64,000 nucleotides of DNA from Microbulbifer sp. ALW1. Lineage in GTDB: Bacteria > Pseudomonadota > Gammaproteobacteria > Pseudomonadales > Cellvibrionaceae. The notes beneath the pieces are model-generated. The model was not told where the DNA came from. It ran no database searches and saw only the letters and a list, made by a program, of their open reading frames with translations. Within the stretch, counting starts at the first letter, position 1, and each line of letters opens with the position of its first letter. Shown here in pieces: positions 44,107 through 52,157 of this stretch. A program made the translations under genes and the position numbers. The DNA is taken from assembly GCF_009903625.1 (NCBI RefSeq), contig NZ_CP047569.1, positions 2,768,501-2,832,500 on the forward strand, given 5' to 3'.

Positions 44107-44643
44107 ATGACAACAACAGACAAGACACCACGAGATGCTGCGCCCGCAGAAGGGGATTTCGCCAATCCTATGGATGCGGTGCGCCCGGACGATTTGCGGT
44201 TGGAAAAATTCCTGCCGTATCGGTTGTCGGTGCTTTCCAACCGAGTGAGCAATGCAATTGCCCACGCCTATGGTGCGCGGTTCGATCTCACCATTCCCGC
44301 CTGGCGCGTGATGGCGATCCTGGGGCGCTTCCCCAACCTGTCCGCGGCAGACCTGGTGGAGCAGACGGCAATGGACAAAGTTGCCATCAGTCGCGCGGTT
44401 TCGATCCTGATCAGGAACGATTACATCACCCGCAGTGAAGACCTGGCTGACCGTCGCCGCCAGGTGTTGAACCTGTCGGATCTGGGCCGCGACGTCTACG
44501 AGCGCATCGTGCCGCTGGCGCAGCAGTACGAGAATGATTTGATGGGTTCTCTCTCGGCGGAAGAGCGTGGTCAGCTGGACAATATTATTGAAAAGCTGAT
44601 GGCGCGCGCCCAGGACTGGGTGAATCGCGGCCTGATCGATTAA
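44107..44643 (+). CDS. MarR family transcriptional regulator
   Basis: A 178-residue winged-helix regulator of the MarR family. The recognition helix is in MDKVAISRAVSILIRNDYI and the wing in SEDLADRRRQVLNL; the N-terminal 30 residues (DKTPRDAAPAEGDFANP) are a disordered extension. MarR proteins release DNA on binding phenolic or aromatic compounds. The gene faces maiA in divergent orientation and stands 180 nt before an aromatic-type aminotransferase, so control of aromatic amino-acid catabolism is likely. Twin operator-like repeats precede it. Confidence 0.92.
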   Translation: MTTTDKTPRDAAPAEGDFANPMDAVRPDDLRLEKFLPYRLSVLSNRVSNAIAHAYGARFDLTIPAWRVMAILGRFPNLSAADLVEQTAMDKVAISRAVSILIRNDYITRSEDLADRRRQVLNLSDLGRDVYERIVPLAQQYENDLMGSLSAEERGQLDNIIEKLMARAQDWVNRGLID

Positions 44644-44736
44644 TCTGCCTGATTGATCTGTATGTGACGGCGAATCGCCAAACACTGCGCTACCCACGAC
44701 GAATAATCCCGATGACCAACAATTTACCAGGCGGTG

Positions 44737-44761
44737 TATCGGCCCCCTTCAAGGGCCGATA
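44737..44761 (+). promoter_or_regulatory. GC-rich hairpin in the aminotransferase leader
   Basis: TATCGGCCC and GGGCCGATA form a perfect 9-bp stem with the loop CCTTCAA, about 60 nt upstream of the start codon. The following AGGGGCCC can compete by pairing with GGGCC. There is no T-run, so it is an RNA or DNA control element and not a terminator. Confidence 0.4.
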
Positions 44762-44819
44762 GGGGCCCTCACTGGCCAGCAAAGACAGTGACACCGCCGA
44801 TTAATTATCAGGAGTTTCC

Positions 44820-46016
44820 ATGTTTGACCACCTGAACAGCCTACCCGCGGATCCGATCCTCGGCCTTCTGGCTACTTACCGCAGTGACGAGAACCCCAGC
44901 AAAATTGACCTGGGCGTTGGCGTCTACAAAGATGAGGCGGGCCATACCCCGGTATTGCAGGCAGTAAAAGAAGCGGAAACCCGCCTGCTGCAAAGCGAAG
45001 AGACCAAGGCGTACATCGGTCCGGCGGGCACGCCAGGATTCAATACTGCCATGCAGGAACTGGTACTTGGTGCTGGCCATACCGCATTGCTGGCGAATCG
45101 CGTGCGCTCGGCGCAAACCCCCGGTGGTTGCGGCGCTCTCAGAGTGCTGGCGGAGTTCACCAATCGCGCCAAAGAGGGCGCGACCATTTGGGTGAGCGAC
45201 CCTACCTGGGCGAACCATGTGCCCTTGCTGGGTAATGCCGGTCTGCAGATCAAGAGTTATCCCTATTACGATCGCGCGACCAGCAGCCTGAAGTTTGATG
45301 CCATGGTCGAAACCTTGAAGCAGGTAGGTGAGGGCGACCTGGTGCTGTTCCATGCCTGCTGTCACAACCCCTGTGGTGCGGATCTCAGCCGTGAACAGTG
45401 GAAGGTGCTGGCAGAGATGGCTCAGAAGCAGGGCTTCACCCCTTTCATTGATATGGCCTACCAGGGCTTTGGTGAAAGCCTGGACGCAGACGCCTACGGT
45501 CTGCGCCTGATGGCCGAGTCGGTGCCGGAAATGCTGGTTGCCGCCTCCTGCTCCAAGAACTTTGGTTTGTACCGTGAGCGCGTTGGCCTGGCGATGGTTA
45601 TCTACAGCGATGCCGCGGCGGCGGATCGTGGTCAGAGCCAGCTGTTGAATGTGGTGCGTGGAAACTACTCCATGCCGCCCAACCACGGCGGCGCTATTGT
45701 TGAGTCCATTTTGACCGACGCCAGTCTACGGGCAAACTGGGAAGCCGAGCTGACGGAAATGCGTGAGCGTATCAATAGCCTGCGCTCCGGTTTGGTAGAG
45801 AGTCTGCAAAGTGCCGGTGCGGCCGGTGATTTCAGCTTCATCCAACAGCAGAAGGGTATGTTTTCTTTCCTGGGAATTAACCCGGAGCAGGTGCAGAAGC
45901 TGCAGCAGAAGTATTCCATTTATATGGTAGATTCGAGCCGTATCAGTATTGCCGGCTTGAGCCAGAACAACATGGCTTACTTCTGTCAGTCGGTGGCGGA
46001 AGTACTGGAAAGCTGA
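44820..46016 (+). CDS. Aspartate/aromatic amino acid aminotransferase
   Basis: A 398-residue class I aminotransferase of the AspC/TyrB group, PLP-dependent. Lys246 in SCSKNFGLYRERVG is the cofactor lysine, CHNPCGADLS the loop holding the PLP-binding Asn, and the C-terminal arginine is in SSRISIAGL. The full length is as in E. coli. Near maiA and DAHP synthase it is likely an aromatic aminotransferase (interconverting tyrosine or phenylalanine with the keto acid); aspartate activity is equally possible. A weak ribosome-binding AGGAG lies upstream. Confidence 0.93.
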   Translation: MFDHLNSLPADPILGLLATYRSDENPSKIDLGVGVYKDEAGHTPVLQAVKEAETRLLQSEETKAYIGPAGTPGFNTAMQELVLGAGHTALLANRVRSAQTPGGCGALRVLAEFTNRAKEGATIWVSDPTWANHVPLLGNAGLQIKSYPYYDRATSSLKFDAMVETLKQVGEGDLVLFHACCHNPCGADLSREQWKVLAEMAQKQGFTPFIDMAYQGFGESLDADAYGLRLMAESVPEMLVAASCSKNFGLYRERVGLAMVIYSDAAAADRGQSQLLNVVRGNYSMPPNHGGAIVESILTDASLRANWEAELTEMRERINSLRSGLVESLQSAGAAGDFSFIQQQKGMFSFLGINPEQVQKLQQKYSIYMVDSSRISIAGLSQNNMAYFCQSVAEVLES

Positions 46017-46023
46017 TCGATTT

Positions 46024-46046
46024 CCCCGGTGAAGGCCGGGGCTGTT
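46024..46046 (+). terminator. Weak hairpin after the aminotransferase
   Basis: CCCCGG pairs with CCGGGG around TGAAGG just after the stop codon, followed by only a short T-rich stretch. May weaken, not block, read-through into the DAHP synthase gene. Confidence 0.4.
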
Positions 46047-46116
46047 TGGAAACGCCCGCAGCGCTAACTAAAGTGCGCTGGGGGTGCTGTGTTTGAATTG
46101 TGTTGTCGAGCCGAAA

Positions 46117-47520
46117 ATGGAAATTGAGGTAGAAGTCCCCGTGCCTGAATCTGTAGTAAACCCCTGGGATCCCGCCAGCTGGCGCAAGCTGCCGGCGCAC
46201 CAGCAGCCCAAATACCAATCTGCCAGCGAAGTCGAGTCTGTGGAGCAGCAGCTGGCAGGTTATCCACCTCTGGTATTTGCGCAGGAGGCGCGCGAATTGC
46301 GTCGCCAGTTGGCAGAAGTTGCCCAGGGCAAAGCGTTTTTACTGCAGGGCGGGGACTGCGCCGAATCCTTTGCAGACTTCAATGCAAACAGTATTCGCGA
46401 CACCTTTAAAGTGCTATTGCAGATGGCGGTGGTGCTGACTTTTGCCGGCAATTTACCGGTGGTCAAGGTTGCGCGCATGGCTGGCCAGTATGCCAAACCT
46501 CGCTCGGCCGATATGGAATCCGTGGGCGGCATAGAATTGCCGAGCTACCGTGGGGACATCATCAACGGTATCGACTTTACCTCTGAAGCCCGCGTACCGG
46601 ATCCGCAGCGGATGCTGACTGCCTACAATCAGTCCGCGGCCACCCTCAACCTGCTGCGCGCCTTTGCCCAGGGCGGGCTTGCGGATCTCCATCAGGTGCA
46701 CGCCTGGAACCTCAGTTTCCTGGAGAATAACCCGCAGCGCGATCGCTACTCGCAACTGGCCGAGCGTCTGCAGGATGCACTGGAATTTATGGCCGTTTGC
46801 GGCGTCAATTCCAGTAACACCCCGGCGATTCGTGAAACGACGCTTTATACCTCCCACGAGGCGCTGCTGCTGAACTACGAGCAGGCGTTGACCCGCACCG
46901 ATAGCCTCACCGGAAAGTGGTATGACTGTTCCGCGCATATGCTCTGGATCGGTGAGCGCACTCGCCAGCTGGATGCGGCCCACGTAGAGTTTCTGGCGGG
47001 CGTTTGGAACCCGGTCGGGGTCAAGGTCGGGCCGGGTATGGCCACCGATGAGCTGCTTCGCCTGATCGATCGACTGAACCCGAACAACGAGCCCGGGCGT
47101 TTGACGCTGATTACCCGCATGGGTGCAGATACCCTGGGTGAAAAACTACCGGCACTGGTGCGTGCGGTAGAGAGGGAAGGGCGCTCAGTGGTGTGGAGCA
47201 CCGACCCGATGCACGGCAATACCGAGAAGGCTTCCAGTGGTTATAAAACCCGGAACTTCGATAATATCCTGCGGGAAATTCGCGACTTTTTTGCGGTGCA
47301 CCGAGCGGAAGGCAGTCACCCGGGAGGGATTCACCTGGAGATGACCGGGCAACATGTTACCGAGTGTACCGGCGGGGCCTGGAAAATTTCCGACGCCGAT
47401 TTGGCCAGTTGCTATCGCACTCAGTGTGACCCGCGCTTGAATGCAGATCAGGTGCTGGAGCTCGCCTTCTGTATTTCTGAAATGCTGCGGGATGGCCGCA
47501 ACGGAACCGCCCGGAATTAA
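46117..47520 (+). CDS. Class II 3-deoxy-7-phosphoheptulonate synthase
   Basis: A 467-residue plant-type (class II) DAHP synthase, which condenses phosphoenolpyruvate and erythrose 4-phosphate at the start of the shikimate pathway. The motifs [22 protein letters not shown] and [15 protein letters not shown] are typical, with Cys in GDCAESF as a metal ligand. Unlike E. coli AroFGH (class I), this class is shared with Pseudomonas and actinobacteria. ATG 46117 (MEIEVEVP) is taken as start; a GTG at 46084 is in frame. Position next to the aromatic aminotransferase suggests a role in aromatic metabolism. Confidence 0.93.
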   Translation: MEIEVEVPVPESVVNPWDPASWRKLPAHQQPKYQSASEVESVEQQLAGYPPLVFAQEARELRRQLAEVAQGKAFLLQGGDCAESFADFNANSIRDTFKVLLQMAVVLTFAGNLPVVKVARMAGQYAKPRSADMESVGGIELPSYRGDIINGIDFTSEARVPDPQRMLTAYNQSAATLNLLRAFAQGGLADLHQVHAWNLSFLENNPQRDRYSQLAERLQDALEFMAVCGVNSSNTPAIRETTLYTSHEALLLNYEQALTRTDSLTGKWYDCSAHMLWIGERTRQLDAAHVEFLAGVWNPVGVKVGPGMATDELLRLIDRLNPNNEPGRLTLITRMGADTLGEKLPALVRAVEREGRSVVWSTDPMHGNTEKASSGYKTRNFDNILREIRDFFAVHRAEGSHPGGIHLEMTGQHVTECTGGAWKISDADLASCYRTQCDPRLNADQVLELAFCISEMLRDGRNGTARN

Positions 47521-47547
47521 ATTAAGAGCAGTCAAAAGGAGATTGGG

Positions 47548-48231
47548 ATGTTTCAGCTTTTTATCGGCAATAAAAATTATTCGTCCTGGTCTCTGCGCCC
47601 CTGGCTGCTGGCCACCCAGCTGCAAATTCCGTTTGAGGAGCAGCTGGTGCCGTTTGATGAAGGCGGTAGTTGGCAGAAATTCCGCAAATTCTCGCCCACC
47701 GGGCTGGTGCCTTGTCTGGTCGATGGGGAAGTGACGGTGTGGGACTCCCTCGCCATTGCTGAATACCTCTACGAAACTTATCCGGCGGTCTGGCCGCAAG
47801 ATAAAACTGCCAGAGCCTGGGCGCGTAGTGCCGCCGCAGAAATGCATGCGGGCTTCTTTGCGCTGCGCAATCAGTGCAGTATGAACTGCGGTGTCACCAT
47901 ATCGCTGCACCAAGTGGACAGTGCGCTGCAGAGAGATCTGGATCGCCTGGATGAGCTCTGGCGGCAAGGGTTAGACCGGTTCGGCGGTCCCTATTTGGCA
48001 GGGGAGGCATTCACTGCGGTCGATGCTTTTTTTGCGCCGGTGGCGATTCGTTTGCAGGGGTATCAGTTGGCCCTCAGCGAAACAGCGATGGAGTACTGTC
48101 AAAGGCTGCTAGACCTTCCGGCCATGCAATCCTGGATCCGTGCGGCACTTGTGGAACCCTGGCGCGAAACTGAGCACGAGATGGAGCTGCAGGCCTTTGG
48201 TGCCATTGTGGAAGATCGACGGGCGCGCTGA
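47548..48231 (+). CDS. Glutathione S-transferase family protein
   Basis: A 227-residue GST with an N-terminal thioredoxin fold (GNKNYSSWSLRPWLLA, active Ser region) and a C-terminal helical domain (GPYLAGEAFTAVDAFFAPVAIRL). AAGGAG lies upstream. The sequence resembles the YfcF/YncG-like branch that works with diverse electrophiles; substrate unknown. It follows DAHP synthase by 27 nt and may share its transcript. A GGCGCGCT/AGCGCGCC hairpin overlaps the stop codon. Confidence 0.85.
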   Translation: MFQLFIGNKNYSSWSLRPWLLATQLQIPFEEQLVPFDEGGSWQKFRKFSPTGLVPCLVDGEVTVWDSLAIAEYLYETYPAVWPQDKTARAWARSAAAEMHAGFFALRNQCSMNCGVTISLHQVDSALQRDLDRLDELWRQGLDRFGGPYLAGEAFTAVDAFFAPVAIRLQGYQLALSETAMEYCQRLLDLPAMQSWIRAALVEPWRETEHEMELQAFGAIVEDRRAR

Positions 48232-48613
48232 CACAGCGCGCCGCCAATTACTTGCCGGCATCTATTTTCATTTCACTCCAGTGCATTTTGCACGCTGTAC
48301 TAATCATTGCCCACCGTAGTCATCGCTCGCAGTAGTCAATTTCCCTGCCTGTAACGGTATTCGGTATGGCGCTGTGTATATATTGGAGGGTGAAACTAAC
48401 CACTTAATAAGCCGTTATCAAATGTTGGTGGTCAGTCATCCGCACAACTTCCTCCTGCCTGTTAGACAGGAGAGGGGGAATCTCCTGCGAAGTTTTTACT
48501 TTGCCGGACAAAATCGCGGCTTTGACGGCACCTCGTGGCGGTAGCTGCCACCCCGGGGTACACTCCGGACGGTCAAAATTTTAACAATTATGCAAATAAA
48601 GAGGATCGAGCCG
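48232..48613. other. 382-nt gap between GST and the M3 peptidase, no gene seen
   Basis: No ORF with a ribosome site is convincing. The gap contains an imperfect dyad around CCTGCCTGTTAGACAGG near 48450 and the AT-rich AAAATTTTAACAATTATGC just upstream of the peptidase start. Promoter of the peptidase is probably here, but no clear boxes can be placed. Confidence 0.5.
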
Positions 48614-50842
48614 ATGCGTCAAACTCTGATCGCTATGTCCATCGCTGCCGCCCTGGCAACCATGGCCGGTTGCAGCAAAGAGCCCGAGCAAGTGCAGGCT
48701 GCAAAGCCCGCTAGTGAACAGTCCGCGGCTGCCGCTGCGATGCCAAGCGGGGATGTTGCCAAAAGCAATCCACTGCTGGCGAAATGGGCAGGTCCTTATG
48801 GCGGTGTTCCCGCATTCGACAAAATGAGCGTGAAGGATCTGAAGTCAGCGCTCGAATTTGGCATGGCCCAGAACCTCTCGGAAATTGACGCTATTGCCAA
48901 CAACCCGGAAGCGCCCACTTTCGCTAACACCATCGAAGAAATGGAGCGCAGCGGCAAGGCTCTGGGGCAGGTGTTCACCTATTGGGGTATCTGGAGCGGC
49001 AATATGTCTTCTCCGGAATTCCGCGCGGTACAGGGTGAAATGGCACCCAAGCTGGCGGATTTCAGTTCCAAAATCATCCAGAACGACAAATTGTTCCAGC
49101 GTGTGAAAGCGGTATATGACGCACGCAATGATTCCGGGCTGGATGCGGAACAGAAGCGGGTGGTAGAGCTGACCTACGACGAGTTTGCCACCAATGGCGC
49201 AACCCTCTCCGGTGATGCCAAGGTGCGTTACGCGGCCATCAACAAGCGCCTCGCAGAGTTGCACACCAAGTTTGCCAACAACGTTCTGGCGGATGAGGAA
49301 GGCTATGACATGTTCCTGCGTAGCGATCAGCTGGCAGGCCTGCCGGAGTCTTTCGTCAAGGCAGCTGCAGCCCTGGCGGAAGAGAAAGGCCAAAAAGGTA
49401 ATTACGCGATTACCAATACGCGCTCTTCCATGGATCCTTTCCTGACCTATTCAGAAAATCGCGCACTGCGTGAGAAGGTTTGGACCAATTACTACAGCCG
49501 TGGTGACAATGGTGACGAGCACGATAACAACGCGATCATCGCCGAGATTCTGCAGTTGCGGGATGAGCGTGTAGGCCTGTTGGGCTTTGAAAATTACGCC
49601 CAGTGGCGCCTGCAGAACCGCATGGCGAAAAACCCTCAGCGCGCGATTGAATTGATGGAAGCCGTTTGGCCGGCTGCCGTTGCCCGTGTTCACGAAGAAG
49701 TGGCGGACATGCAGGCAGTGGCTGATGCGGAGAAAGCGGGGATCAAAATCGAGCCGTGGGATTATCGCTTCTACGCCGAGAAAGTGCGCAAGGCCAAATA
49801 CGACCTGAATTCTGATGAGGTGAAGCAGTACCTGCAGCTCGACAATCTGCGTGAAGGTATGTTTTACGTTGCGGGTGAACTGTTCAATTTCAAATTTACT
49901 CCGGTAAAAGAAGGTTCAGTGCCCGTTTTCCACGAAGACGTCAAGGTTTGGGAAGTTACGGACAAAACCAGCGGTGAGCACATCGGTCTCTGGTATCTGG
50001 ATCCGTTCGCTCGCGCTGGCAAGCGTTCCGGTGCCTGGGCCAGCATGTATCGGGATCACACCACCTTTGATGGTAAAGAAACCGTATTGGCTTCCAACAA
50101 CTCCAACTTCATCAAAGGTGCTCCGGGTGAGCCGGTTCTGGTGAGTTGGGACGACGCGGAAACCTTCTTCCATGAATTTGGCCACGCGCTGCACTTCCTG
50201 GCGTCCAATGTTACCTATCCAACACTGAATGGCGGCGTGCGTGACTACACCGAGTTCCAGTCTCAGTTGCTGGAGCGCTGGTTGAGCACCGACCCGATCA
50301 TCGATAACTATCTGGTGCACTATAAGACTGGTGAGTCGATTCCTGCTGAACTGGTGGCCAAGATCAAAAAGGCGGCCAATTTCAATCAGGGATTTGCGAC
50401 TACCGAGTACCTGGCTTCGGCGCTGGTGGATATGAAGCTGCACACCACCGATCCCAAAGGCATTGACCCGGACAAGTTCGAGCGTGAAACCCTGAACAAG
50501 CTGGGGATGCCATCGGAGCTGGTAATGCGCCACCGCACTCCGCACTTCGGGCATATCTTTTCTGGAGAAGGTTATTCTGCTGGCTACTACGGCTATATGT
50601 GGGCAGACGTCTTGACCTCAGACGCCTCTGAAGCCTTTGCGGAAGCTGAAGGCGGTTTCTACGATAAGGAAGTGGCCGGGAAACTGGTTAAATACCTGTT
50701 TGCGCCTCGCAATGCCATTGACCCGGCAGACGCCTATCGCCTGTTCCGGGGCCGCGATGCGGGCATTGAGCCGCTGATGCGTGACCGTGGTTTCCCTGTC
50801 CCCGGTGAAGCCAAAGAGGCCACGGCCGCTGCTGGAAACTAA
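48614..50842 (+). CDS. M3 family metallopeptidase, lipoprotein (Dcp-like)
   Basis: A 742-residue zinc metallopeptidase of the M3 family (thimet/Dcp group). The zinc motif HEFGH is at 520-524, and the third ligand Glu is expected about 25-30 residues later in DYTEFQSQLLERW. A lipobox LATMAGC (Cys19) follows a short signal peptide, so the enzyme is membrane-anchored, unlike cytosolic Dcp of E. coli (681 residues). ATG 48614 (MRQTLIAM) with GAGGATC upstream is the start. It likely cuts short peptides in the periplasm. A strong terminator follows. Confidence 0.93.
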   Translation: MRQTLIAMSIAAALATMAGCSKEPEQVQAAKPASEQSAAAAAMPSGDVAKSNPLLAKWAGPYGGVPAFDKMSVKDLKSALEFGMAQNLSEIDAIANNPEAPTFANTIEEMERSGKALGQVFTYWGIWSGNMSSPEFRAVQGEMAPKLADFSSKIIQNDKLFQRVKAVYDARNDSGLDAEQKRVVELTYDEFATNGATLSGDAKVRYAAINKRLAELHTKFANNVLADEEGYDMFLRSDQLAGLPESFVKAAAALAEEKGQKGNYAITNTRSSMDPFLTYSENRALREKVWTNYYSRGDNGDEHDNNAIIAEILQLRDERVGLLGFENYAQWRLQNRMAKNPQRAIELMEAVWPAAVARVHEEVADMQAVADAEKAGIKIEPWDYRFYAEKVRKAKYDLNSDEVKQYLQLDNLREGMFYVAGELFNFKFTPVKEGSVPVFHEDVKVWEVTDKTSGEHIGLWYLDPFARAGKRSGAWASMYRDHTTFDGKETVLASNNSNFIKGAPGEPVLVSWDDAETFFHEFGHALHFLASNVTYPTLNGGVRDYTEFQSQLLERWLSTDPIIDNYLVHYKTGESIPAELVAKIKKAANFNQGFATTEYLASALVDMKLHTTDPKGIDPDKFERETLNKLGMPSELVMRHRTPHFGHIFSGEGYSAGYYGYMWADVLTSDASEAFAEAEGGFYDKEVAGKLVKYLFAPRNAIDPADAYRLFRGRDAGIEPLMRDRGFPVPGEAKEATAAAGN

Positions 50843-50880
50843 GCTTGTAGCGGATCAATCGCCGGTATAAGTACCCAAAG

Positions 50881-50917
50881 AAAAGGCCGCGCTGTTACGC
50901 AGTGCGGCCTTTTTTTA
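50881..50917 (+). terminator. Intrinsic terminator of the M3 peptidase gene
   Basis: AAGGCCGC and GCGGCCTT close a stem-loop, followed by a run of T; A-residues precede it, so it may work in both directions. Confidence 0.85.
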
Positions 50918-51037
50918 TTTGTGCGCGAACCGCGAGAATTTCACTAAGCTTCTGGATGACTTTGAAACGTCGTGATTGCACAAGTTCGCAACCCGAAACG
51001 GACGGTCAGGGTTGCAGGGCGTGATCGGGAGAGGACG

Positions 51038-51244
51038 ATGGCGAAATGGTTGGTGGTAGCAGGCGGTGCACTGGTGGTCATCGGTGTGCTGCTGCACTTT
51101 TTTCCGAACTTGTTCAGTTGGTTTGGGCGGCTGCCCGGGGACATTCGTATTGAGTCTGAACGTTCCCGGGTGTATTTCCCCATCACTTCGATGATTATTC
51201 TCAGTGTGGTTCTGAGCCTGATACTCAGTTTCCTAAGGCGTTAG
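51038..51244 (+). CDS. DUF2905 family membrane protein
   Basis: A 68-residue membrane protein with two hydrophobic helices (about 4-22 and 43-65) separated by RLPGDIRIESERSRVYFP, the DUF2905 signature. GAGAGGA lies before the ATG at 51038; a longer reading to 50972 is unlikely. It is convergent with the Lrp regulator gene, with 6 nt between them. Function unknown. Confidence 0.85.
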   Translation: MAKWLVVAGGALVVIGVLLHFFPNLFSWFGRLPGDIRIESERSRVYFPITSMIILSVVLSLILSFLRR

Positions 51245-51250
51245 GCCGAC

Positions 51251-51733
51251 TTACTTTTCCAGCAGTTGATCCAGTGGCAGTTCGGTGCGGTAGCGCACCT
51301 GCTTGAGAGAAAAGCTGCTCTTGATGTGGTCGATCCCCGGAAGTTCGGTCAGCTTCTTGTCCAGAAACTCTTGGTAGGCGTGCAGGTTTGGCACCACTAC
51401 CCGTAAAAGATAATCAAAATCCCCGGTCATCAAATAGCATTCCATTACCTCTGGCCATTGGCCAATCGTGGATTCGAAATGCTGCAATTCTTTCTTTACC
51501 TGGTGGTTCAGCGTGACCTGGATAAACACGCTTACCGGTAAGCCAACTTTATCTGGTTCCAGCAGGGTCACCGCGCGCTTGATAAAGCCCTGTTCATGCA
51601 GGTTCTTTACGCGCCGGGAGCAGGGGGAGGGGGACAGGCAGACCTTTTCCGCCAGCTCAATATTGGGAATGGTCGCGTCCTGCTGAAGGATTTCCAGAAT
51701 ATGTTTGTCGATGGCGTCCAGCAAATAGGCCAT
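51251..51733 (-). CDS. Lrp/AsnC family transcriptional regulator
   Basis: A 160-residue Lrp-type regulator: winged helix-turn-helix about 1-60 (NIELAEKVCLSPSPCSRRVKNLHEQGFI) and the AsnC ligand-binding RAM domain about 70-150 (YLMTGDFDYLLRVVVPNLHAYQEFL). Such proteins respond to amino acids. The gene diverges from an indolepyruvate ferredoxin oxidoreductase gene with a 424-nt gap holding a clear dyad, so it probably controls aromatic amino-acid oxidation. Conserved GD(F/Y)D in the ligand domain is present. Confidence 0.94.
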   Translation of the reverse strand: MAYLLDAIDKHILEILQQDATIPNIELAEKVCLSPSPCSRRVKNLHEQGFIKRAVTLLEPDKVGLPVSVFIQVTLNHQVKKELQHFESTIGQWPEVMECYLMTGDFDYLLRVVVPNLHAYQEFLDKKLTELPGIDHIKSSFSLKQVRYRTELPLDQLLEK

Positions 51734-52157
51734 AGTGTTACCCGGTGTTCCTGATTGTCTTTTTCAGAATGCCAAATATGCACCCCTGTCTCTTTACGGC
51801 TGCCTGCAAGTGGCAGTATCTGGCTCTTTTCCAGCGCTGCACTAGGGTACCGCAAGTGACTCAATTTGGTCATTGGTTCACTTGCGCTCAGAGGGGGGTG
51901 TCCTCCACAGAGACCTTGCGGCAGGAATTGATAAAGATTCTCAACCTTCCGGCTCTAGCGCTTAATTATTGCAGAAAAGGAATCCCAAGTGGTGAATTCT
52001 TTCTGCCTTGCGTCTCTTCAGTAGTGAATTTGGTATGACCTGCTCGTCGGTCCGGTGATAGTTTACGGAAAACAAAAAAACATCACCGAATCCGCCAAGT
52101 TGCCACCTGAATATCCGTGGTCCTGCCGGATTCCGGCACAGCGAGAAGGGCCCCACC
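51734..52157. promoter_or_regulatory. 424-nt Lrp/oxidoreductase divergent gap
   Basis: No gene is seen. It contains the 36-bp dyad at 51851-51886 and an A-rich stretch (GGAAAACAAAAAAACATC) about 70 nt before the oxidoreductase start. Promoters for both directions presumably lie here. Confidence 0.5.
51851..51886. promoter_or_regulatory. 36-bp nested dyad, candidate Lrp operator
   Basis: CGCAAGTGA at 51851-51859 and TCACTTGCG at 51878-51886 are exact reverse complements separated by 18 nt; inside, CAAT and ATTG form a second concentric pair. The half-site centres are 27 bp apart. It lies about 120 nt from the Lrp start and 270 nt from the oxidoreductase start. Confidence 0.6.
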
